Positions 46,887-55,692 are shown, counted from the stretch's first letter. The stretch: 64,000 nt of DNA from Streptomyces sp. NBC_00523 (GCF_036346615.1 NZ_CP107836.1:5270001-5334000), one strand, 5' to 3'. Notes: generated from the letters alone by a model not told the origin. Numbers and translations: made by a program.

Positions 46887-47879
46887 TCAGTGGCCATCGT
46901 GCGGTGAGGCGGACGTCGTGCCATGCGTGCCGTGGTCGTGCTCCTCGTAGCCCGGGATCGTGCCGTCCGGCTTCTTCACCAGGAACAGGCCGACCATGCC
47001 CATGTCGGAGTGGCTCTGGACGTGGCAGTGGTACATCCACGCGCCGGCGCCGACGCCCTCGCCGGCGATGATCTGGAAGCCGAAGGAGTCGGCGGGGCCG
47101 CAGATCTTGTTGTCGATGACCTGGCTGGGGTCGTCGGGGCCGGTGAGCATGCCGGTGCGGTTGTCCGCCCAGCGGTGTCCGTGCATGTGGAAGGTGTGGT
47201 AGTACTCACCGTGCGTGATCATGACAATCTCGACGCGGTCGCCCACGGTGGCCTCGAAGTTCGGGCCCTGCGGCAGGTTGTTGATGAGCATGTCGTTGAA
47301 GACGATCGTGTGCGTGGCGTCCGGCAGGACGTCGCCCTTGCGGCGCACGACCACCGGTCCGTACAGGCCCTTGCGGATGCCGCCGGTGCCGTGCTCCGTG
47401 CCGACGACGTGGTCGTGGTAGTGCCAGTAGCCGGCGCTGCCCGCCCGCCACGTGCCGTCCGCGCGGCGGCCGGGGGTGTGGGTGCGCCAGGTGTAGGTGC
47501 GGGTGGCGCCGGGCTCGACCTCGCTGTGGTTCATCTTGGTGCCGTCGCTGGTGATCTCGTAGTCCAGGCCGTGGACATGGAGGCTCGCGGTGACGTCCAT
47601 GGTGTTCTCGAACTCGATATGGAGCGTGTCGCCCTCGATCAGCTCGATCAGCGGGCCGGGGATACTCGCCTTGCCCTTCTCCAGGCCGTAGCCCATCTGC
47701 CCGTCGGGGAGCTTCTCGGCGTACATCCTGAGGTGGCGCACCTGTCCGCCGGCCGGCGCCGTGCGGGCCGCGACGTCGGAGGCCGGGGCGGCGCCCGCCA
47801 GCTCGGGACCGGCCGACAACGATGTCGCGGCCACGGCGCCGCCCAGCAGTACCCGTCGGTTGAAAGCGCGTCTGTCCAT
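46887..47879 (-). CDS. two-domain small laccase (SLAC-type multicopper oxidase)
   Basis: 330 aa from ATG 47879, with GGGGAG upstream. The Tat signal reads NRRVLLGGAVAATSLSAG (about 6-38). Only two cupredoxin domains are present, as in Streptomyces small laccases, which form trimers with the trinuclear copper site at subunit interfaces. Copper ligands: HVHG, HYHDH, HTFHMHGH, and HCHVQSHSDMGM containing the T1 Cys, His and axial Met. It oxidises phenols or other reductants and reduces O2 to water. It is divergent from the ThuA/sugar dehydrogenase and cupredoxin/DUF1080 genes; the shared copper chemistry hints that it could reoxidise the cupredoxin. Confidence 0.95.
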   Translation of the reverse strand: MDRRAFNRRVLLGGAVAATSLSAGPELAGAAPASDVAARTAPAGGQVRHLRMYAEKLPDGQMGYGLEKGKASIPGPLIELIEGDTLHIEFENTMDVTASLHVHGLDYEITSDGTKMNHSEVEPGATRTYTWRTHTPGRRADGTWRAGSAGYWHYHDHVVGTEHGTGGIRKGLYGPVVVRRKGDVLPDATHTIVFNDMLINNLPQGPNFEATVGDRVEIVMITHGEYYHTFHMHGHRWADNRTGMLTGPDDPSQVIDNKICGPADSFGFQIIAGEGVGAGAWMYHCHVQSHSDMGMVGLFLVKKPDGTIPGYEEHDHGTHGTTSASPHDGH

Positions 47880-47986
47880 GCCGAACTCCCCACAGAGGTA
47901 TGGGCTCAGGGCCTGTGGGACGGTATCGGCTGCCTTTTGGTTTATCCACACTCAGGACAAAGTTCGTTCGATTCCGGTGATACCTC

Positions 47987-48015
47987 TTGGCGAACCGTGC
48001 AAAGGGGTCTAGCTT
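47987..48015 (+). promoter_or_regulatory. promoter of the ThuA/sugar dehydrogenase operon
   Basis: TTGGCG (47987-47992), a 17-base spacer and TAGCTT (48010-48015), about 40 nt upstream of the start. A housekeeping-type promoter is likely. No clear promoter was found for the divergent laccase gene. Confidence 0.5.
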
Positions 48016-48056
48016 CCTCAACGCTGTCGCTGCGACCGAGGAGAGTGGGTTACCAC

Positions 48057-50570
48057 ATGCGGTTGACATCGCATCACATGCCCGTGCACCACAAAGGATC
48101 GAGCGCCAAGTCCCGGCAGAGACGGATGTGGGTCGCGTCCCTGACCGCGGGCCTCGTCACCGCCGGACTGCTGTCGGGTGCGTCCGCCAGCGCGCGCCCG
48201 GTGCCGGAACCATCTCTGACAACGATGTCGGTCAAGTCGCCACCAGGCGGCTCCGACGTGCGCGTCCTGGTCTTCTACGGCTCCGCTGCGGCCGGTGACG
48301 AGTCGCCCGTCGTGAACGCCGGCATCGCGGCGATCGAGCGCATCGGCCAGACCGGCCCGGCCGCGGAACGGTTCACCACCGAGGCCACCGGCAACGCCTC
48401 GGTCTTCACCAACGCGCGCAAGCTGGGCAAGTACAACGCCATCGTGTTCCTGACCGGCGGCGGCGACATCCTGGACGCCGATCAGGAGGCCGGTCTGGAG
48501 GCGTACATGGAGGCGGGCGGCGGCTTCGTCGGCGTCCACGACGCGGCCCGCGCCGAGCCGTACTCCGACTGGTTCACCGGCCTGGTCGGTGCCCGCCCCG
48601 CCGCCGGCGCCGCGCCCGCGGTGCAGCGGGCCACCGTGGAGGTCGGCGACCGGCGCAACCCGGCCACCAAGGACCTGCCGCTGGAGTGGAAGCGCCCCGA
48701 CCAGTGGCTCAACTGGGCGAAGAACCCCTCCGGCGAGGTGCACACCGTCGCCCGGGTCCGCGAGTCGACGTACAAGCCGGGCACCGGTGCCAACGGCACC
48801 GACCACCCGGTCAGCTGGTGCCGTGACTACGACGGCGGCCGGTCCTTCTACACCGCCATGGGCGGCACGGCCTCCTCGTACGACGAGACCGACTTCCGCA
48901 CCCATCTGCGCGGCGCCCTGATGTGGACCACGCGCCTCGCGCAGGCCGACTGCAAGGCCACCATCACGGCCAACTACCAGGCGGAGCGGCTCACCCAGCC
49001 CAACCAGCCCGGGCAGAACGACCAGATCGGCGAGCCGCACGGCCTGGTCACCGCGTCCGACGGCCGGGTCTTCTACATCGGCCGCGGCGGCGCCGACGCC
49101 TCCCAGCCGGTGGTCACCGACTGGAACGATCCGGACGTCGGCAAGGGCAAGGGACAGATCCACGTCTACGACCCGACGACCAAGAAGGTCACCCTCGCCG
49201 GTGAGCTGACCGTCTTCGGCAACAAGGGCGGCGGCGAGGAGCTGACGAAGGTCGAGGAGGGGCTGCTCGGCATCGAGCTGGACCCGCGGTTCACCGAGAA
49301 CGGCTGGGTGTACCTGCACTACACGCCGCACTCGGAGATCAACCGCGACACGCACATGGCCGAGCGGCGCGTCTCCCGGTTCACGTACAACAACACCACC
49401 GGCAAGCTGGACATGGCCGGCGAGAAGGTGCTGCTGAAGTGGCCGGTGCAGATCCACAGCTGCTGCCACGCGGGCGGCGGGATGGCCTGGGACTCCCGGG
49501 GCAACCTGTACATCGCCACCGGTGACAACAACTCCAGTGGCTTCAGCGACGGTTACTCGGGCAACAACCCGCAGCCCAACTTCAAGGGCGTCTCCTTCGC
49601 CGACGCGCGCCGCACCGCCGGCAACACCAACAACCTCAACGGCAAGATCCTGCGCATCCACCCGGAACAGGACGGCACCTACACCCTCCCCGAGGGCAAC
49701 CTGTTCACCGGCGAGGAGACCGCCGAGGGCGGCGGCAAGACGCGCGGCGAGATCTACGTGATGGGCGTGCGCAATCCGGCCCGCATCTCCGTCGACAAGG
49801 CCACCGACACCCTCTACGCCGGCTGGGTCGGCCCGGACGCCGGCGCCCCCTCGACGACCTGGGGCCCGGCCAAGTACGACACCTTCGCCGTGATCACCAA
49901 GGCGAGCAACCGCGGCTGGCCGTACTGCATGGGCAACAAGCAGCCCTACCGGGACCGCAACCTGCCCGACCCGACCAAGCCGCTGGGCTGGTACGACTGC
50001 GACCACCCGAAGAACGAGTCGCCGAACAACGACGGCCTGGTCAACCTGCCGCCGGTCACCGGCAACAACATCTGGTACTCCCCGCAGGGCGGCGGCCCCG
50101 ACTACCCGCGCGACGCGAACGGCGTTCCGTCGTACAAGGAGTCGGAGGCGACCTACCAGCTGCCGTGGCTCAAGGGCGGCGGCCAGGCCGCGATGGACGG
50201 CCCGGTCTACCGCTACGACGCCGCGAACGGCAGCACGGTGAAGTGGCCCGAGTACTGGGACGGCAAGTGGTTCGTCGGTGACTTCTACGACGCCGACCAG
50301 CCGCGCAACGCCGTGCTGATGGACGCGAAGACGCAGGGCGACGGCGGGATCCCGGTGCACTCGGAGTCGCTGAAGAAGATCGTGCCGGTCGGCAACGACG
50401 GCATCAAGAACCTGATGGACTGGAAGTTCGGCCCGGACGGCGCGCTGTACGTCCTCGACTACGGGCGCGGCTTCTTCACCTCGGACGCCAAGTCGGCGCT
50501 GTGGAAGGTCACCTACAAGGGCGGCGGGCCGACCCCGGCCGCCGGTCAGCTGGCGAGGGGGACGCAGTGA
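48057..50570 (+). CDS. secreted ThuA + glucose/sorbosone dehydrogenase (PQQ-type) fusion
   Basis: 837 aa from ATG 48057 (GAGGAGAG upstream; ATG 48078 is also possible). A Sec-type signal (about 22-47, MWVASLTAGLVTAGLLSGASASA) is followed by a ThuA-like domain (about 65-290: VRVLVFYGSAA, YNAIVFLTGGGDIL, GGGFVGVHDAA, HPVSWCRDYDGGRSFYTAMGG). The second domain is a six-bladed propeller of the GSDH family (about 325-825; EEGLLGIELDPRF, SCCHAGGGMAWDSRGNLYIATGDNNSS, GEIYVMGVRNPARI, DWKFGPDGALYVLDYG). GSDH proteins oxidise sugars with PQQ. The ThuA fold is found with keto-sugar metabolism. The stop overlaps the next start (GTGA). Confidence 0.88.
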   Translation: MRLTSHHMPVHHKGSSAKSRQRRMWVASLTAGLVTAGLLSGASASARPVPEPSLTTMSVKSPPGGSDVRVLVFYGSAAAGDESPVVNAGIAAIERIGQTGPAAERFTTEATGNASVFTNARKLGKYNAIVFLTGGGDILDADQEAGLEAYMEAGGGFVGVHDAARAEPYSDWFTGLVGARPAAGAAPAVQRATVEVGDRRNPATKDLPLEWKRPDQWLNWAKNPSGEVHTVARVRESTYKPGTGANGTDHPVSWCRDYDGGRSFYTAMGGTASSYDETDFRTHLRGALMWTTRLAQADCKATITANYQAERLTQPNQPGQNDQIGEPHGLVTASDGRVFYIGRGGADASQPVVTDWNDPDVGKGKGQIHVYDPTTKKVTLAGELTVFGNKGGGEELTKVEEGLLGIELDPRFTENGWVYLHYTPHSEINRDTHMAERRVSRFTYNNTTGKLDMAGEKVLLKWPVQIHSCCHAGGGMAWDSRGNLYIATGDNNSSGFSDGYSGNNPQPNFKGVSFADARRTAGNTNNLNGKILRIHPEQDGTYTLPEGNLFTGEETAEGGGKTRGEIYVMGVRNPARISVDKATDTLYAGWVGPDAGAPSTTWGPAKYDTFAVITKASNRGWPYCMGNKQPYRDRNLPDPTKPLGWYDCDHPKNESPNNDGLVNLPPVTGNNIWYSPQGGGPDYPRDANGVPSYKESEATYQLPWLKGGGQAAMDGPVYRYDAANGSTVKWPEYWDGKWFVGDFYDADQPRNAVLMDAKTQGDGGIPVHSESLKKIVPVGNDGIKNLMDWKFGPDGALYVLDYGRGFFTSDAKSALWKVTYKGGGPTPAAGQLARGTQ

Positions 50571-52780
50571 CAGGCAAACGGAGAGTGTGGGCCGCCCTGC
50601 TGGCGGGTCTGCTGCTGGTACTCGGACTGCAGACGACCACGTCGGCGGCCGGAACACGTGACGGCCGGACCTCACAGGCCGCCGCCGCACAGGTGCTCAC
50701 CTGGACGGCCGGCGACGACATCACCAAGTACGCCAGCTTCCCGGAGACGGCGGTCGCCGGAGCTGCGACGATCGTCTTCGAGAACAGCGCGGCCACCGGC
50801 AACACCACCGGCATGCCGCACACGCTGACCTTCAGCACCAGCGACCCGGAGTACAACACCGACGTCCAGCTGAACATCCTGGCCAACCCCGGGGACGACC
50901 AGGGTGGCAAGCACACCGCCGAGGTCACCCTCTCGCCCGGCCGCTACTTCTACCACTGCACCATCCCGGGCCACAGCTCCATGACGGGCGTGCTGACGGT
51001 GACCGAGGGCGGCGGCGGTGACGACACCACCGCGCCGGAGACCTCGGCGAAGGTGACCGGAACCCAGAACGCCGAGGGCCAGTACGTCGGTGCGGCGACC
51101 GTCGCGGTCACCGCCACCGACGAGGGCTCCGGCGTGGACCGGATCGAGTACGCGGTGGGCGCCGACGGTGCCTGGCAGCCGTACACCGCGCCGGTCGTGG
51201 TGGACCAGGTCGGCGAGCAGACCGTGCGCTACCGGGCGTTCGACAAGGCGGGCAACGCCGCCGCCGAGAAGAGCGAGACCTTCACGGTGGCCGCCCCGCC
51301 GACCGACGACACGACCGCGCCGGAGACCTCGGCGACGGTCAGCGGAGAGAAGGACGCGAACGGCGACTACATCGACATGGCGACGGTGACCGTCACCGCC
51401 TCCGACACCGGTTCCGGCGTCAACACCATTGAGTACGCCGTCGGTTCGGACGGTGCCTGGCAGCCGTACACCGGGCCGGTGATGGTGCACCAGGTCGGCG
51501 AACAGACCGTGCGCTACCGGGCCACCGACAAGGCGGGCAACGCGGCCGCCGAGAAGAACGTGCAGTTCACCGTCGTGGCCGCCCCGCCGCAGGACACCAC
51601 GCCGCCGGTGACCGGCGCCACCGTCAAGGGCACGAAGAACTCTGCCGGGGCCTACGTCGGCAGCGCGGAGGTCGGCGTGAGCGCGACCGACGAGGGCGGT
51701 TCCGGCGTGGCCGGGACGGAGTACTCCCTGGACGCGGGGCCGTACCTGGCCTACACCGCGCCCGTGGTGGTCGACCGGGCCGGGCGGCACACCGTCGCCT
51801 ACCGCGCGACGGACAAGGCGGGCAACACCTCGGAGCCGCTGAGCGTCAGCTTCTCGGTGGTCTCCGGCGGCGGGGTGCCGGCGCCGGGCTGCCCGGAGTA
51901 CGACGAGCGGCTGACCGTGATCGTCGGCACGGTCGACACGGGCGTGCCGAACCGGGTGACCAACAACCGGTGCCGGATCAACGAGTTGATCGAGGACGAG
52001 AAGGAGTGGACGTCCCAGGCGCTCTTCATCAAGCACGTGGGCGAGGTCACGGCCGCACTGAAGGCCGAGGGCGTCGTCGACCAGCGCGAGGTGAAGGCGA
52101 TCAAGCAGGCGGCCCGCGCGTCCGGCATCGGCACACCGGGTCAGACGGACGGCTACCGCACGATCCTCGGCGAGGACCCGGCCACCTTCGCCAAGTGGGA
52201 GCAGGTGGGCGGCGGTTCGTTCACGCGCAACGAGGACGGCTCGATCACCAGCGGGACCACCAAGGACGGGCTGGGCATGCTCTGGTTCCCGGAGCGCACC
52301 TACGGGGACTTCTCGCTCAAGCTCCAGTGGCGGGACGACGCCCCGGGCACGGCCAACGCCAACGGCGGTGTCTTCGTGCGCTTCCCGCAGATCCACGACC
52401 ACCCCGAGGAGCCGCGCCCGGAGTGGGCGGCGATCAAGTACGGGCACGAGGTCCAGGCGTTCGACAGCCCGAGCGGCGACATGTACAAGTCGGGGTCGAT
52501 CTACGGCTTCGACCGGGTGGGCCTCGCCGGCGCCCAGGTGACCGAGAAGGGCACCTGGAACGACTACGAGATCCGGGTGGTGGACCAGCACTTCTCGGTC
52601 TTCCGCAACGGTGTGCTGATCAACGAGTTCGACAACACCGGCGGTCAGGACTTCTACCCGGCGCGCGGGGACGACCCCGGCACCGACGGGCGGCGCTGGG
52701 CGGCCGGCTACATCGGGCTGCAGGTGCACAGCACGTCGGACGTCATCTCCTACCGGGACGTCCGGGTCAAGGATCTGTAG
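50567..52780 (+). CDS. secreted cupredoxin - three Ig-like (OmpL47) repeats - DUF1080 protein
   Basis: 737 aa from GTG 50567, coupled to the preceding gene. Signal peptide about 1-28. An N-terminal plastocyanin-like domain (about 40-147) has likely type 1 copper ligands: His in GMPHTLTF and Cys/His/Met in FYHCTIPGHSSMTG. Three tandem roughly 95-residue OmpL47-type repeats start near residues 153, 247 and 342, each beginning DTTxPxT and ending in YRA(T/F)DKAGN. After a Cys-containing helical region (about 443-525) comes DUF1080 (about 530-737; FSLKLQWRDDAPGTANANGGVFVRFP ... YIGLQVHS). DUF1080 enzymes act on 3-keto-glycosides. The combination with an electron-transfer copper domain is notable. 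Confidence 0.88.
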   Translation: MTGKRRVWAALLAGLLLVLGLQTTTSAAGTRDGRTSQAAAAQVLTWTAGDDITKYASFPETAVAGAATIVFENSAATGNTTGMPHTLTFSTSDPEYNTDVQLNILANPGDDQGGKHTAEVTLSPGRYFYHCTIPGHSSMTGVLTVTEGGGGDDTTAPETSAKVTGTQNAEGQYVGAATVAVTATDEGSGVDRIEYAVGADGAWQPYTAPVVVDQVGEQTVRYRAFDKAGNAAAEKSETFTVAAPPTDDTTAPETSATVSGEKDANGDYIDMATVTVTASDTGSGVNTIEYAVGSDGAWQPYTGPVMVHQVGEQTVRYRATDKAGNAAAEKNVQFTVVAAPPQDTTPPVTGATVKGTKNSAGAYVGSAEVGVSATDEGGSGVAGTEYSLDAGPYLAYTAPVVVDRAGRHTVAYRATDKAGNTSEPLSVSFSVVSGGGVPAPGCPEYDERLTVIVGTVDTGVPNRVTNNRCRINELIEDEKEWTSQALFIKHVGEVTAALKAEGVVDQREVKAIKQAARASGIGTPGQTDGYRTILGEDPATFAKWEQVGGGSFTRNEDGSITSGTTKDGLGMLWFPERTYGDFSLKLQWRDDAPGTANANGGVFVRFPQIHDHPEEPRPEWAAIKYGHEVQAFDSPSGDMYKSGSIYGFDRVGLAGAQVTEKGTWNDYEIRVVDQHFSVFRNGVLINEFDNTGGQDFYPARGDDPGTDGRRWAAGYIGLQVHSTSDVISYRDVRVKDL
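51024..51870 (+). repeat. three tandem in-gene repeats of about 285 nt
   Basis: DNA repeats encoding the Ig-like modules of the cupredoxin/DUF1080 protein, with units starting near 51024, 51306 and 51591. Units 1 and 2 share long near-identical stretches, for example around GACGGTGCCTGGCAGCCGTA; unit 3 is more diverged. This suggests fairly recent duplication. Confidence 0.7.
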
Positions 52781-52800
52781 GGCCACAGCAAGGCGCTCCG

Positions 52801-52831
52801 AGCCGGGTCAGGACTGCTTCCTGGCCCGGCT
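52801..52831 (+). terminator. hairpin terminator ending the sugar oxidation operon
   Basis: A 13-bp stem, AGCCGGGTCAGGA (52801-52813) with 52819-52831 (one G-T wobble), and a 5-nt loop. A seven-T run follows at about 52850 after a second GC-rich patch. Confidence 0.65.
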
Positions 52832-52927
52832 CGGCTGCGCGGCCTCGGCTTTTTTTGCCGCACCGGCAAGGATGTTTGCTGTACGGGCGGACTGTGCGCA
52901 CCATCTCCGTACATGGAGGAGGTTCGC

Positions 52928-54502
52928 ATGAGCGACAACACGCAGGCGTACGACGTAGTGGTGATCGGTGGCGGGGCCGCCGGGCTGAGTGGGGCGTTGG
53001 CCCTGGGGCGGGCGCGGCGGTCCGTGCTGGTGGTTGACGCGGGGGACCCGCGCAACGCGCCCGCGTCGCATGTCCACAACTACCTGGGGCGCGAGGGCAC
53101 CCCGCCCGGTGAGCTGCTGGCGATCGGGCGGGACGAGGTCGCCGGGTACGGGGTCGAGGTCGTGACCGGCGAGGTCACCGTGGTCGAGCGGCTGCCGGAG
53201 GACTCCGGGTTCCGGGTCGTACGCGGCGACGGCGCGACCGTCACCGCGCGGCGGCTGCTGGTCGCGACCGGGCTGACCGACGAGCTCCCGCCGATCCCGG
53301 GCCTGGCCGAGCGGTGGGGCCGCGAGGTGCTGCACTGCCCGTACTGCCACGGCTGGGAGGTGCGCGACGCGGCGATCGGGGTCATCGCCACCAGTCCCAT
53401 GGCCGTGCACCAGGCGCTGCTGTGGCGGCAGTGGAGCGAGGACGTCACGCTCTTCCTGCACGACGGGCCCGAGCCCACCGACGAGGAGTACGAGCAGCTC
53501 GCGGCGCGCGGCATCGCGGTCGTGGACGGCGAGGTGGCAGGGCTGGAGGTGACCGACGACCGGCTGACCGGCGTCCGCCTCGCGGGCGGCCGGGTGGTCG
53601 GGCGGGCGGCCGTGGTCGTCCAGACGAAGCTCACGGCGCGCTCCGGCCTGCTGGAGAGCCTGGGGCTGCGGCCCGTGGAGGCGGAGATGGGCGGGCAGCT
53701 GATCGGTTCGTACATCGAGGCGGACCCGGCGGGCATGACGGAGGCGGCCAACGTGTGGGTCGCCGGGAACGTGACCGGTCTCCTGGACCAGGTCATCGGT
53801 GCGGCGGCGGCCGGGCTCAAGGCGGGCGCGGCCATCAACGGGGACCTCGTCACCGAGGACACCCGGCGCGCCGTGCGGGCCCGCAACGCGCCCTCCGACG
53901 CGGAGATGTGGGACGACCGCTACCGCGAGAGCCACCGCATCTGGAGCGGCAAGCCCAACACCGTGCTCGTCCGCGAGGTCGAGGACCTGGCGCCGGGCCG
54001 GGCGCTGGACCTGGGCTGCGGGGAGGGCGCGGACGCGGTCTGGCTGGCGGGCCGGGGCTGGCAGGTCACCGCGACGGACATCTCTCGCGTGGCGCTCGGC
54101 CGGGCCGCCGAGCACGCGGCGGAGGCCGGGGTCGCCGACCGGGTGGACTGGCAGTTCCACGACCTGGGCGCCACGTTCCCCGAAGGGGCGTACGACCTGG
54201 TCTCGGCGCAGTTCCTGCACTCCATGGGCGATCTGCCCCGGGAGCGCATCCTGCACCGGGCGGCCCGCGCGGTCGCCCCGGGCGGGGTGCTGCTGATCGT
54301 GGGGCACGCGGGCTTCCCGGCCTGGGACGACCGGCACGCCGACATGAAGCTGCCGACGCCCGACGAGGTGCTCGCCTCGCTGGAGCTGCCGGAGGGGGAG
54401 TGGGAGGTGCTGCTCAGCGAGGAGCACGAGCGCGTCCAGAACGACCCGGACGGCAACCCCACCACCCGTACGGACAACGCCCTGAAGGTCAGGCGGCGTT
54501 GA
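52928..54502 (+). CDS. thioredoxin-reductase-like flavoprotein fused to SAM methyltransferase
   Basis: 524 aa from ATG 52928, with GGAGGAGG upstream. Residues about 8-318 are a TrxR-like FAD/NAD(P) oxidoreductase: FAD motif VVVIGGGAAGLSGALALGRA and redox pair Cys137-Pro-Tyr-Cys140 followed by HGWEVRD. The NAD(P) motif is degraded (GVIATSPMAVHQALLW, lacking GxGxxG). The CxxCHG context resembles fungal and bacterial dithiol oxidases (GliT/HlmI group) more than true TrxR. Residues about 327-524 are a class I methyltransferase (RALDLGCGEGADAVWLAGRGWQVTATDIS). I infer a two-step thiol or metalloid chemistry in one chain; the substrate is unknown. Confidence 0.88.
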   Translation: MSDNTQAYDVVVIGGGAAGLSGALALGRARRSVLVVDAGDPRNAPASHVHNYLGREGTPPGELLAIGRDEVAGYGVEVVTGEVTVVERLPEDSGFRVVRGDGATVTARRLLVATGLTDELPPIPGLAERWGREVLHCPYCHGWEVRDAAIGVIATSPMAVHQALLWRQWSEDVTLFLHDGPEPTDEEYEQLAARGIAVVDGEVAGLEVTDDRLTGVRLAGGRVVGRAAVVVQTKLTARSGLLESLGLRPVEAEMGGQLIGSYIEADPAGMTEAANVWVAGNVTGLLDQVIGAAAAGLKAGAAINGDLVTEDTRRAVRARNAPSDAEMWDDRYRESHRIWSGKPNTVLVREVEDLAPGRALDLGCGEGADAVWLAGRGWQVTATDISRVALGRAAEHAAEAGVADRVDWQFHDLGATFPEGAYDLVSAQFLHSMGDLPRERILHRAARAVAPGGVLLIVGHAGFPAWDDRHADMKLPTPDEVLASLELPEGEWEVLLSEEHERVQNDPDGNPTTRTDNALKVRRR

Positions 54503-54584
54503 CCGCGCGTAGAGGACCGGATCTGACCTAATGCGCTCGTACTGTCGGTTCTGACGGCGGAACGGAACGACGGAAGGCAGAACC

Positions 54585-55127
54585 ATGAACGCCAGCGGGA
54601 CGGCCATCGCGAACACCGGCTCGGACGAGCGGGCGGACCTCCTGGAAGCGCTGGGCAAGCAGCGGCACTTCCTGCGGTTCACCACCCGCGACCTGACCGA
54701 CGAGCAGGCCGGGGAGCGGACCACGAAGAGCGAGCTGTGTCTCGGCGGCCTGATCAAGCACGTGACCTCGGTCGAGCGGGGCTGGGCCGGGTTCATCGTG
54801 GAGGGTGCCGCCGCGATGCCGGACTTCAACCAGATGACCGAGGCCGACTTCGCGCAGCGGGCCGACGAGTTCAGGATGCTGCCGGGCGAGACGCTGGCGG
54901 GCGTGCTCGACGCCTACGAGAAGGTGGCGGCGGCGACCGACGAACTGGTCGCCTCGCTGCCGGACCTGGGCGCCGCGCACGCGCTGCCGAAGGCCCCCTG
55001 GTTCGACGGGGACGCGAAGTGGTCGGCCCGCAGGACGCTGATGCACATCATCGCGGAGACCGCGCAGCACGCCGGCCACGCGGACATCATCCGGGAATCC
55101 CTGGACGGCTCGAAGTCCATGGGCTGA
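54585..55127 (+). CDS. DinB/DUF664-family protein
   Basis: 180 aa from ATG 54585. Four-helix DinB-like fold with metal-binding His residues in GGLIKHVTSVERGW and HIIAETAQHAGHADIIRE, typical of the DUF664 branch. Members include mycothiol-dependent S-transferases, maleylpyruvate isomerases and many uncharacterised stress proteins. In an actinobacterium a mycothiol or small-thiol transferase role is plausible, and the preceding gene also suggests thiol chemistry, but this is inference. It is 82 nt after that gene. Confidence 0.9.
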   Translation: MNASGTAIANTGSDERADLLEALGKQRHFLRFTTRDLTDEQAGERTTKSELCLGGLIKHVTSVERGWAGFIVEGAAAMPDFNQMTEADFAQRADEFRMLPGETLAGVLDAYEKVAAATDELVASLPDLGAAHALPKAPWFDGDAKWSARRTLMHIIAETAQHAGHADIIRESLDGSKSMG

Positions 55128-55157
55128 GGTGGGCCGGGCGGCGGCACAATGGCGCGC

Positions 55158-55676
55158 ATGGATGCCGAAGTCGCCGCGCTGATAGGGGCCGCCGTCGGCT
55201 CGCTCACCACTCTGGGGGCGGCCTTCGTCACCGGGCGGACGGCGGCCCGCTCCCAGTACGACCAGTGGCGCAGACAGCACCGCAGGGACGCGTATGTGGC
55301 GTACCTCGGGGCCCTGCACGACCGGGACATCGCCCTGGACGCCGTCTTCGAGGCGCTGCGGCCGGAGCGACCGGACCTGGCGGCCGTGGACGAGCGGGTG
55401 GCGGAGTTCGTCGGCCTGGCCCGCGAGGTGCACCGGGCCGCCGAGGTCGTCCTCGTGGAGGGGCCGGACGCCATGGTGGCGGCGGTCGGCGGGGTGGGCC
55501 GGGCGTCCGGCGAGCGCGCCGAGCTCATGCGGCGGATGGTCGCGGACGCCCGCGCCGGGGACACCACGCACAAGGCCGCGCACACCGCGCTGGCCGCCCG
55601 GCGCGACGAGGCCCTCCACCAGTCGGTGAAGGGCCTTCGCGCTGCCGCCGCGCGCGTGCTGGACGCGCCGCGCTGA
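55158..55676 (+). CDS. hypothetical protein with N-terminal membrane segment
   Basis: 172 aa from ATG 55158; CACAAT (55145-55150) eight bases upstream suggests a leaderless transcript and argues against ATG 55149, which overlaps it. The N-terminal hydrophobic helix (AALIGAAVGSLTTLGAAFVTG, about 6-26) is followed by a basic, helical, probably coiled-coil cytosolic region (ARSQYDQWRRQHRRDAYVAYLGALHDRD onwards). Such small membrane-tethered helical proteins are common in Streptomyces and of unknown function. Confidence 0.65.
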   Translation: MDAEVAALIGAAVGSLTTLGAAFVTGRTAARSQYDQWRRQHRRDAYVAYLGALHDRDIALDAVFEALRPERPDLAAVDERVAEFVGLAREVHRAAEVVLVEGPDAMVAAVGGVGRASGERAELMRRMVADARAGDTTHKAAHTALAARRDEALHQSVKGLRAAAARVLDAPR

Positions 55677-55692
55677 GTCCGCGCTGAGAACG

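Noticed and set aside
46923..48056. In-frame upstream extension of the ThuA/dehydrogenase gene by about 378 residues
   Set aside because: It runs antisense through the laccase gene and lacks protein-like features. The signal peptide, ribosome binding site and promoter all place the start at 48057.
48057..50570. Trehalose utilisation as the role of the ThuA protein
   Set aside because: Only the fold is shared. The protein is secreted and fused to a sugar dehydrogenase, and no trehalose transporter or ThuB is present.
51024..51870. Regular repeats that might be taken for a CRISPR or satellite array
   Set aside because: They are about 285 nt long, in frame, and encode Ig-like modules. No short direct repeats with unique spacers are present.
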